From: Thermohalobaculum sp039815685
GTDB taxonomy: Bacteria; Pseudomonadota; Alphaproteobacteria; Rhodobacterales; Rhodobacteraceae
Assembly: GCA_039815685.1 (NCBI GenBank)
Contig: JBCBYV010000004.1
Location: forward strand, 1-64,000
Direction of reading: 5' to 3'
Length of the DNA: 64,000 nt
Shown here: positions 1 through 6,554 of the stretch, one piece after another
How the letters are laid out: every line of letters starts with the position of its first letter
Position numbering within the stretch: the stretch's first letter is position 1
Notes under the pieces: generated by a model
Seen by the model: the letters and a program-made list of their open reading frames with translations, nothing else
Told to the model about the DNA's origin: nothing
Databases searched by the model: none
Program-made: the position numbers and the translations under genes

Positions 1-113
1 CCCCCCCCCCCGGGCGGCGCGGCGCCCGGGCCCCCCCCGGGCCCCCCCCCCCCCCACCGCCGCCCCCCGGGGGGCCCGGGGCCGCCCCCGGGACGCATCG
101 CGCGGGATGGCTG
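1..113. other. Low-complexity G/C-only stretch at contig edge
   Basis: The first ~110 bases are nearly all runs of C and G with two or three A/T bases. This is unlike the coding DNA that follows. The stretch ends just downstream of urtD, where urtE would be expected. It is most simply read as an assembly or sequencing artefact at a contig end. No gene is called here. Confidence 0.75.
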
Positions 114-137
114 CCAGCGGCGATGGTGGGAACGCGG

Positions 138-890
138 TCAGCGGCCAAGATAGACCTCCACGACGCGTTGGTCGGCGCTGACGTGGTCGATGCTGCCTTC
201 GGCGAGGACGGAACCCTCGTGCAGCACCGTCACTTTCACGCCGAGGGCGCGGACGAACTCCATGTCGTGCTCCACCACCATGACCGTGTGATCGCCCGCG
301 ATCTCGCGCAGGAGGTCGGCGGTCTTCATCGTCTCGTCATCGGTCATGCCCGCGGCGGGTTCGTCGACCAGCAGCACCTTGGGGTCCTGCGCCAGCAGCA
401 TGCCGATCTCGAGCCACTGCTTCTGGCCGTGGGAGAGGCTGCCGGCGAGGTCGCCGCGCCGGTCGCCGAGGCGGATGCGCTCGAGGAGCGCATCGATGCG
501 CTTCGTCTCCAAGCCTGTCAGGCGAGCGACAAAGGTGTCCCAGACGCCGCGTTTGCCGGCGAGGGCGAGGAGCAAGTTGTCCTCGACCGTGTGCGTCTCG
601 AAGACCGTCGGCTTCTGGAACTTCCGGCCGATGCCGAGACGGGCGATGCCGGCCTCGTCCTGGCGCGTGAGATCCACCTCGCCGGCGAAGAGCACGTCGC
701 CCGTATCCGGCCGGGTCTTGCCGGTGATGATGTCCATCATTGTTGTCTTGCCCGCACCATTAGGCCCGATCACGGCGCGCATCTCTCCCGGCGCGAGCAC
801 GAGGGAGAGGGCGTTGATCGCCTTGAACCCGTCGAAGCTCACGGAGACGCCGTCGAGATAGAGTATGGAGCCCTGGGCCGCCGCAGTCAT
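138..890 (-). CDS. urtD: Urea ABC transporter ATP-binding protein UrtD
   Basis: This is a cytoplasmic ATPase of the branched-chain-amino-acid (Liv/HAAT) ABC family and energises urea uptake. The 250-residue protein has a Walker A GPNGAGKTT at about residues 42-50, the UrtD-type signature LSHGQKQWLEIG, Walker B VLLVDEPAAGM and a switch histidine in VVEHDMEF. The start at 890 removes 45 residues of unrelated N-terminal translation that overlaps urtC, and leaves 4 bases after the urtC stop. It follows urtA-urtB-urtC in the usual order. UrtE, the second ATPase, should lie downstream but the window ends in low-complexity sequence. Identification rests on motifs plus operon order. Confidence 0.93.
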   Translation of the reverse strand: MTAAAQGSILYLDGVSVSFDGFKAINALSLVLAPGEMRAVIGPNGAGKTTMMDIITGKTRPDTGDVLFAGEVDLTRQDEAGIARLGIGRKFQKPTVFETHTVEDNLLLALAGKRGVWDTFVARLTGLETKRIDALLERIRLGDRRGDLAGSLSHGQKQWLEIGMLLAQDPKVLLVDEPAAGMTDDETMKTADLLREIAGDHTVMVVEHDMEFVRALGVKVTVLHEGSVLAEGSIDHVSADQRVVEVYLGR

Positions 891-894
891 GGCT

Positions 895-2061
895 CTACTC
901 CCCCGGCTGGGCCGAGCGGATGCCCATCTCGATGAGCCTCTGGCGCTCGAGCGCGGCACGGACGCGCTCGCGCCGTTCCTCGGCGTGGCGAGCCTTGAGC
1001 GCATCGAACTCGCCGAGGAGCCCACGGGGCAGGAAGAGGGTGACGGCGATGAAGAGGGCGCCGAGGGCGAAGAGCCACTGGTCCGGGGCGAAGCTTGTGA
1101 AGAAGGTCTCGAAGGCGTTCACGAGAAGCCCGCCTAGTGCCGCGCCGATCAGCGTGCCGCGCCCGCCGACGGCGACCCAGACCACGATCTCGATGCTGTT
1201 GGCGGGGCTGAACTCGCCCGGGTTAATAATGCCGACCTGGGGCACGTAGAGGGCTCCGGCGACGCCCGCCATCATGGCGGATATGGTGAAGACGGCGAGC
1301 TTGTAGCCCTCAACCCTGTAGCCGAGGAAGCGCGTGCGGCTCTCCGCGTCGCGGATGCTGACGAGCACCTTGCCCGCGCGCGACGTGGTGATGAGCCGGG
1401 CGACCACGTAGCCTGCACCAAGCGCGAGTGCAGAGAGGGCGAAGAGGCCCGCGCGCGTGCTGTCCGCCTGCAGATCGAAGCCCAGCACGTCCTTGAAGTC
1501 CGTGAGGCCGTTATTGCCGCCGAAGCCCATGTCGTTTCGGAAGAAGGCGAGCATGAGCGCGTAGGTCATCGCCTGGGTGATGATCGAGAGGTAGACGCCC
1601 GTCACGCGGCTGCGGAAGGCGAACCACCCGAAGACGAAGGCGAGGAGGCCCGGGACGACCATCACCATCAGAGCCGCGAACCAGAACATGTCGAAGCCCC
1701 ACCAGAACCAGGGCAACTCCTGCCAGTTCAGGAACACCATGAAGTCCGGCAGGTCCGGGTTGGCGTAGACGCCGCGGTCGCCGATCTCGCGCATGAGGTG
1801 CATTCCCATGGCGTAACCGCCGAGAGCGAAGAAGGCGCCGTGGCCGAGGGAGAGGATACCGCAATAGCCCCAGACGAGATCGACACTGAGCGCGAGCAGC
1901 GCGTAGGTCAGATACTTGCCCATGAGTGCCACGGCGAAGGAGGGGACGTGGCCCGCCTGCCCCGGCTCGAGCGCGAGATTGAGCGTGGGGATCGCCACGG
2001 CCGCAATCAGGAGGAGGCCGAGGAAGGCCCAGCCCCGGCCATCGAGCGCCTGCATCAGCAT
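895..2061 (-). CDS. urtC: Urea ABC transporter permease UrtC
   Basis: This inner-membrane permease of the urea transporter (LivM type) has about 388 residues. It shows many hydrophobic segments, the family block WGYCGILSLGHGAFFALGGY near the N-terminus and the LivM-like stretch SIRDAESRTRFLGY in the cytoplasmic loop. The tail is charged and arginine-rich. ATG at 2061 is chosen because GGAG lies 7 bases upstream. A longer frame to 2106 has no comparable site and would run into the palindromic element. The gene sits between urtD and a small SnoaL-like gene and is probably cotranscribed from urtA. Confidence 0.93.
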   Translation of the reverse strand: MLMQALDGRGWAFLGLLLIAAVAIPTLNLALEPGQAGHVPSFAVALMGKYLTYALLALSVDLVWGYCGILSLGHGAFFALGGYAMGMHLMREIGDRGVYANPDLPDFMVFLNWQELPWFWWGFDMFWFAALMVMVVPGLLAFVFGWFAFRSRVTGVYLSIITQAMTYALMLAFFRNDMGFGGNNGLTDFKDVLGFDLQADSTRAGLFALSALALGAGYVVARLITTSRAGKVLVSIRDAESRTRFLGYRVEGYKLAVFTISAMMAGVAGALYVPQVGIINPGEFSPANSIEIVVWVAVGGRGTLIGAALGGLLVNAFETFFTSFAPDQWLFALGALFIAVTLFLPRGLLGEFDALKARHAEERRERVRAALERQRLIEMGIRSAQPGE

Positions 2062-2083
2062 GAGGACGCTCCGCTCGCCACAG

Positions 2084-2173
2084 CCGGTAGGTTGGTGGGG
2101 TTCCACCCCACCATCCGGCGCAAAGCAGGATCGATGGTGGGATCGATGGTGGGGTAGAACCCCACCCTACCGG
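2084..2173. repeat. Intergenic palindromic element, copy 1 (urt operon)
   Basis: Two arms of about 30 bases are imperfect inverted copies (left from CCGGTAGG at 2084, right ending CCTACCGG at 2172). The spacer carries a short direct repeat of GATCGATGGTGG. Each arm holds its own small GGTGGGGTT/ACCCCACC palindrome. The element lies between the SnoaL-like gene and urtC and resembles the element at 4272-4327. It could act as an RNA hairpin that tunes expression within the operon, or be a small mobile palindromic repeat. Confidence 0.8.
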
Positions 2174-2182
2174 TGCCGCGGA

Positions 2183-2617
2183 TCATGCGCTCACCTGCCG
2201 GATCCAGTCCTTGAGGTTATAGTAGGTGGTCACGCGGGCGATGCGGCCATCGGCGACCTCGAAGAAGGTGCCGGCGGGCAGGCGATAGGTTTGGCCCCTC
2301 GCCTCCGGCAGCCCCTCATCCGTTTCGAGATAGGTCCCCGAGACGGTGAATTCCGCTGCCGCGCGGGTACCGGTGGCGTCGACCAAGACCGTGATCTCCG
2401 AGAGGCTCTCTCGGTAGCAGCGGGTCATGTGGGCGGAGAACGCGCGGAAGGCGTCCTTGCCCATCCGCGGCTGGCCCTCGTTCACGTCGTGGCGGATATC
2501 GTCGGTGAGGCAGTCGATCATCCCCTCCGTAACGCCTGCGTTGAAGGCGTCGTAGTAGCGGCGGATCAGCGCTTCGGTTCCAGTCTCGGACCCAATCCAA
2601 TTCTCTTTCATTGTCAT
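2183..2617 (-). CDS. NTF2/SnoaL-like (ketosteroid isomerase-related) protein
   Basis: This 144-residue protein has the look of the NTF2-like/SnoaL superfamily. It has an N-terminal helix with YYDAFNAG, then LTDDIRHDVNEGQPRMGKDA, an alternating beta pattern and an aromatic end (TTYYNLKDWIRQV). Members form a cone-shaped pocket and act as isomerases, cyclases or binding proteins; the substrate here is unknown. It lies 2 bases after the urtB stop and is followed by urtC, so it is embedded in the urea transporter operon. Starts at 2617 and 2611 are both possible and share GGAG/GAGG signals. A job in urea or amide handling is only suggested by location. Confidence 0.75.
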   Translation of the reverse strand: MTMKENWIGSETGTEALIRRYYDAFNAGVTEGMIDCLTDDIRHDVNEGQPRMGKDAFRAFSAHMTRCYRESLSEITVLVDATGTRAAAEFTVSGTYLETDEGLPEARGQTYRLPAGTFFEVADGRIARVTTYYNLKDWIRQVSA

Positions 2618-2619
2618 CC

Positions 2620-4221
2620 TCAGTTCTCCACCGCCCGGCCGCGGAGGGCGAACATGCCGCGGGGCCGCTTCTGGATGAAGAGGATGATGAAGACGAGGAC
2701 GAGGACCTTGGCGAGCACCGCGCCGGCATAAGGTTCGAGGAACTTGTTGGCGATGCCGAGGGTCATGGCGCCGGCCAGCGCACCCCAGAGGTTCCCGACG
2801 CCGCCGAAGACGACGACCATGAAGCTATCTACGATATAGGCTTGGCCAAGGTTCGGGGAGACGTTGCCGATCTGGCTGAGGGCCACACCAGCGATGCCGG
2901 CGATACCGGCGCCGAGCCCGAAGGTCATCGCATCGACCCAGCCGGTGCGCACGCCCATGGCGGCCGCCATCCGACGGTTCTGCGTGACGGCCCGCATCTG
3001 GAGGCCAAGGGGCGTGCGCTTCAGCACCAGCAGGAGGCAGGTGAAGACGGCGAGGGCGAAGAACAGGATCCAGAGCCGGTTGTAGGTGATCGTGAGCTGG
3101 CCAAGCTCGAACGCGCCGGACATCCAGTCCGGATTGCCGACTTCGCGGTTGTTGGGCCCGAAGATCGAGCGCACCGCCTGCTGCAGGATCAGGGACACGC
3201 CCCAGGTGGCGAGCAGGGTCTCGAGCGGGCGGCCATAGAGATGGCGGCAGATCCCACGTTCGATGGCGACGCCGACGGCCCCGGAGACGAGGAAGGCGAG
3301 CGGCAGGGCGATGGCGAGCGACGCGTTGAAGAGCTCGGGCGCATGCGTGCGGATCACCTCCTGCACGGCGAAGGTGGTGTAGGCGCCGAGCATCACGAGC
3401 TCGCCATGCGCCATGTTGATAATTCCCATGACCCCGAAGCTGATGGCGAGGCCGATGGCCGCGAGCATCAGGACCGAGCCGAGGGAGAGGCCGAACCAGA
3501 CATTCTCCGCCATCTCCCACATCGCTCGTTCGCGCTCGACCGCTTCCAGCGCCGCGGCTGCAGCGGCCGCGACCTCGGGGAGCTGGCTTGCGGCGGCGCC
3601 AGCGAGAAGGCTTTGCGCATCGATCCCGCCCTCGCTGGCGAGAATAGTGACGGCCTCGACCTGGTCCGCCTCCGGCCTCTCGGAGCCGAGGGTCGCAGCG
3701 GCGCGGGCGAGGCGGAAGGCGGCGGCGACCTCCGGATCGGTCTCGGCCTCGAGCGCTGCGGTCAGAGCATCTATCTGCCCGGCATCGCGCGCGTCATAGG
3801 CGGCGTTGGCGGCGGCAAGGCGGAGGGCCGGGTCGTCCGCCTGCAGCCGGAGCACGCCGATGGCGGCCTGGATCGTGCGGCGGAGGTTGTTGTTGATGCG
3901 GATCTTCTTCGCATCGCGCCGCCCGAGTTCGCGGAGGCGCTCATTGGTGTAGAGGTCATGGGCGAAATCGTCCCGCCCCTCCTCGACCACGCGGATGATC
4001 GTCTTCGACTTCTTGTCGAACGCTAGGTCGCCTGCGCCGAGGATCTCGAGCACCCCGGCCGCGCGAGGATCGCCGGTGGCGGCGATAGCCTCGATGACCT
4101 TGGCGCGGTCATCGAACTTGCCGTCTGGCAGCTGAGCGACGAGTTCCTCGAAAGTCTGTGCTGTGGCGAGGCCGGGCAGCAGGAGCGCGAAGAGAAGCAG
4201 AAGGCGAGCCACAAGGCGCAT
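2620..4221 (-). CDS. urtB: Urea ABC transporter permease UrtB
   Basis: This LivH-type inner-membrane permease of 533 residues has a cleavable-looking signal (about residues 1-21, ending LLPGLATAQ). A periplasmic alpha-helical domain of roughly 210 residues, rich in Ala/Glu/Asp and HEAT-like, comes next, followed by the multi-spanning permease with AISFGVMGIINMAHGELVML. The long N-terminal domain distinguishes UrtB from ordinary LivH and is a family trait, so length is normal. ATG 4221 is chosen because the signal peptide begins there; upstream frame to 4497 crosses the palindromic element. It sits between urtA and the SnoaL-like gene. Confidence 0.93.
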   Translation of the reverse strand: MRLVARLLLLFALLLPGLATAQTFEELVAQLPDGKFDDRAKVIEAIAATGDPRAAGVLEILGAGDLAFDKKSKTIIRVVEEGRDDFAHDLYTNERLRELGRRDAKKIRINNNLRRTIQAAIGVLRLQADDPALRLAAANAAYDARDAGQIDALTAALEAETDPEVAAAFRLARAAATLGSERPEADQVEAVTILASEGGIDAQSLLAGAAASQLPEVAAAAAAALEAVERERAMWEMAENVWFGLSLGSVLMLAAIGLAISFGVMGIINMAHGELVMLGAYTTFAVQEVIRTHAPELFNASLAIALPLAFLVSGAVGVAIERGICRHLYGRPLETLLATWGVSLILQQAVRSIFGPNNREVGNPDWMSGAFELGQLTITYNRLWILFFALAVFTCLLLVLKRTPLGLQMRAVTQNRRMAAAMGVRTGWVDAMTFGLGAGIAGIAGVALSQIGNVSPNLGQAYIVDSFMVVVFGGVGNLWGALAGAMTLGIANKFLEPYAGAVLAKVLVLVFIILFIQKRPRGMFALRGRAVEN

Positions 4222-4271
4222 CGGGTACCGCTCGGGGAAGGGACAGGCTCGGCGACGCACGCGCCGCCAAG

Positions 4272-4327
4272 CGGTAGGGTGGGGTTCGACCCCACCATCG
4301 GCGGTAGGGTCGAACCCCACCCTACCG
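4272..4327. repeat. Intergenic palindromic element, copy 2 (urt operon)
   Basis: A perfect 21-bp stem (4272-4292 pairing with 4307-4327, arms beginning CGGTAGGGTGGGG) with a 14-base loop. It lies between urtA and urtB and shares the arm sequence of the element at 2084-2173. A strong hairpin here could lower readthrough from the highly expressed binding protein gene urtA into urtB. That role is inferred from position, not shown. Confidence 0.85.
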
Positions 4328-4378
4328 AAATCGAAAGGTGCAGCGCACGGCGGAGCGAGCGCTGCTGCGGGTCTCACG

Positions 4379-5659
4379 TTAGTTGGTCGTGCCGCCGCAC
4401 TTCGCGGTTTCGACATTGAAGTTGCCGCACTCCATGGGTTTGCGCCAGTCGGAGATGAGCTTCGCGCTCTCCGGCAGGAAGTCCGACCACGCATCACCCA
4501 CGACGAGGCCGTCGGTCTCGTCCACGATGGTGAACTGACCGTCGTCCTGGATCTCGCCGATCAGCACGGGCTTGGTGATGTGATGGTTCGGCATCATGGC
4601 CGAGTAGCCGCCCGAGAGGTTGGGCACGGAGACGCCGATGATCCCGTCGATCACCGCATCCGCATCGGTGGTGCCGACCTTCTCGACCGCCTTCACCCAC
4701 ATGTTGAAGCCGATGAAGTGCGCCTCCATCGGGTCGTTGGTGACGCGGTCCTCGTCCCCGATGAACTCGATCCAGTCATCGACGAACTCGTCATTCTCCG
4801 GCGTGTCGACGCTCATGAAGTAATTCCAGGCGGCGAGATGGCCGACGAGGGGTGCAGTGTCGATGCCGGCAAGCTCTTCCTCACCCACGGAGAAGGCCAC
4901 GACGGGGATGTCTGTCGCCTCGATGCCCTGGTTGCCGAGCTCCTTGTAGAAGGGCACGTTCGCGTCGCCGTTGATCGTGCTGACGACCGCGGTCTTCTTG
5001 CCGGCGGAGCCGAAGGTCTTGATATCGCTCACGATCGTCTGCCAGTCCGAGTGACCGAACGGCGTGTAGTTGATCATGATGTCTTCTTCGGCGACGCCGT
5101 TGTCCTTGAGGAACTGCTCGAGGATCTTGTTGGTCGTGCGCGGATAGACATAGTCGGTGCCCGCCAGCACCCAACGCTCGACACCCTGGTCCATCAGGTA
5201 TTCGACGGCCGGGATGGCCTGCTGGTTCGGGGCGGCGCCCGTGTAGAAGACGTTGCGCTGCGATTCCTCGCCCTCGTACTGCACGGGGTAGAAGAGGATC
5301 GAATTCAGCTCCTCGAAGACCGGCAGGACGGACTTGCGCGAGACGGAGGTCCAGGCGCCGAAGACCACGTCGACCTCGTTCACCTCGATGAGCTCGCGCG
5401 CCTTCTCGGCGAAGAGCGGCCAGTCGGAGGCCGGATCGACGACAACCGGTTCGAGCTGCTTGCCGAGGAGGCCGCCGGCTTCGTTCTGCTTCTCGATGAG
5501 CATGAGCATGACGTCTTTCAGCGTCGTCTCCGAAATCGCCATCGTTCCCGAAAGCGAGTGCAGGACGCCGACCTTGATCGTCTCTTCCTGTGCGCCGGCT
5601 GGCCCCGCCAGGAGGGTGGTCGCGGCAAGGCCAGCCGCGAGGAAGCGCTTGATGGTCAT
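4379..5659 (-). CDS. urtA: Urea ABC transporter substrate-binding protein UrtA
   Basis: This periplasmic urea-binding protein of the type I Leu/Ile/Val-binding fold has 426 residues. It has a signal peptide (about 1-23, AAGLAATTLLAGPAGAQ) and starts its mature part with ETIKVGVLHSLSGTMAISE, typical of UrtA/FmdD. The stretches VFGAWTSVSRKSVLPVFEE and GTDYVYPRTTNKI also match the family. ATG 5659 is preceded by GGAG with 7-base spacing; the longer frame to 5713 lacks a signal. It is the first gene of the minus-strand urt operon. The amide-binding homologue FmdD is the main alternative, but the urtBCD context favours urea. Confidence 0.94.
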   Translation of the reverse strand: MTIKRFLAAGLAATTLLAGPAGAQEETIKVGVLHSLSGTMAISETTLKDVMLMLIEKQNEAGGLLGKQLEPVVVDPASDWPLFAEKARELIEVNEVDVVFGAWTSVSRKSVLPVFEELNSILFYPVQYEGEESQRNVFYTGAAPNQQAIPAVEYLMDQGVERWVLAGTDYVYPRTTNKILEQFLKDNGVAEEDIMINYTPFGHSDWQTIVSDIKTFGSAGKKTAVVSTINGDANVPFYKELGNQGIEATDIPVVAFSVGEEELAGIDTAPLVGHLAAWNYFMSVDTPENDEFVDDWIEFIGDEDRVTNDPMEAHFIGFNMWVKAVEKVGTTDADAVIDGIIGVSVPNLSGGYSAMMPNHHITKPVLIGEIQDDGQFTIVDETDGLVVGDAWSDFLPESAKLISDWRKPMECGNFNVETAKCGGTTN

Positions 5660-5958
5660 GAGGGAGCTCCGTGTTTTGTTTTGGTGGAGCCAATTGAGCA
5701 AGGAGCGTGCCAAAGATGGTATGGCGCTGATCTCTCTGCACTCCTCAGGGATTCCCGATGTAATGCGCGCAGAAAACAGGCGCGCGGGAGGTCGCTGCGG
5801 TCTGTATTGCTTAAAAATTAGGCATCCACTGATGGCCTATACGTCAACTTTTCGTGCGGCGCGCAGCATGGCGCACGAGGTGTGATCTGTTCTGCGCGAC
5901 CATCGGGTGTCACCGACCACACTCCGGCGTCGCAGCCCTGATCTGAAAGGAGCCCACC
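5660..5958. promoter_or_regulatory. Divergent intergenic region upstream of urtA and the DM13 gene
   Basis: About 300 bases without a gene separate urtA (minus) from the DM13 gene (plus). Base composition is lower in G/C here, notably around 5805-5850 (TTGCTTAAAAATTAGGCATC), which fits a promoter region. urt operons are commonly under nitrogen control, but I could not pick out a convincing NtrC or sigma-54 site by eye. A GGAG ribosome site for urtA and AAAGGAG for the DM13 gene mark the two edges. Confidence 0.45.
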
Positions 5959-6345
5959 ATGCGCAGAAAGACCGCCGCCCATACGCTAGCCATGCTTCTT
6001 GCCGCTGCCATCATCGCGCCGGCAACGGCGAAGGCTGGAGACGCGGGAAGCTTCACAGGGGCGTCCAACCACATCACCACCGGCGGCGTCTCGATCGTCG
6101 AGACCAGTGCTGGAAGCGTCGTGCTGCTGGCTGCCGATTTCAGCCTGGACGGCGCGCCGGATCCGCGCGTGGGCCTGGGCAAGGACGGCACCTATGATGA
6201 GGCGACGGATCTCGGCGAGCTGCGCTCGATCACTGGGCTGCAGGCCTATGCGGTGCCCGCCGGGGTCGATGCCTCTGCCTATAACGAAATCTACATCTGG
6301 TGCCGCAAGTTCTCCGTGCCGCTCGGCGTGGCATCGCTGAAGTAA
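5959..6345 (+). CDS. DM13-domain exported protein
   Basis: A 128-residue protein with an N-terminal signal peptide (about residues 1-26, ending ATAKAG) and a single DM13 domain. The blocks GSFTGASNHITTGGVSIVE, LLAADFSLDGAPDPRVGLG and YNEIYIWCRKFSVPLGVASL are characteristic of DM13, a small beta domain thought to take part in redox or electron transfer and often found in secreted or surface proteins. A single conserved Cys sits in IWCRKFSVPLG. Start ATG has AAAGGAG eight bases upstream. It is divergent from urtA and followed by a hairpin, so it is probably monocistronic. Its role is unknown. Confidence 0.8.
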   Translation: MRRKTAAHTLAMLLAAAIIAPATAKAGDAGSFTGASNHITTGGVSIVETSAGSVVLLAADFSLDGAPDPRVGLGKDGTYDEATDLGELRSITGLQAYAVPAGVDASAYNEIYIWCRKFSVPLGVASLK

Positions 6346-6369
6346 GAACCACACACTGACGCGCATCGG

Positions 6370-6387
6370 TGCGGCCATTTGGCCGCA
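6370..6387 (+). terminator. Hairpin after the DM13 gene
   Basis: Perfect inverted repeat TGCGGCCA-TT-TGGCCGCA, 8-bp stem, 24 bases after the DM13 stop codon. There is no clean T-run after it, so it is a probable rather than certain intrinsic terminator. Confidence 0.5.
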
Positions 6388-6554
6388 TCCTGCAATAAAT
6401 CAGCATGTCTCGAAACGTAACAGTCCGTTCGGAGGCCGTGGCGTCACGCTTTTGCCGAATAGTTGGGGCACCTAGATGTGACGCGAAGCACGAAATGCAT
6501 GCACAGCGCCATGCTAAGGTTGCTTGAGAAGCCATCCAGAGCGAAAATGCTGCA

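Noticed and set aside
1..113. Possible extreme G-quadruplex or recombination hot spot
   Set aside because: Its place at the very edge and its almost pure homopolymer nature make an assembly artefact far likelier.
2611..4026. Long plus-strand open frame opposite urtB
   Set aside because: It is the antisense shadow of urtB, a common effect of high GC. Its translation is rich in Glu/Gly/Arg/His with no domain.
4163..5821. 552-codon plus-strand open frame opposite urtA
   Set aside because: It runs across the urtA gene and the palindromic element, and its product has the antisense-type composition (Arg/Asp/Val/His) without recognisable motifs.
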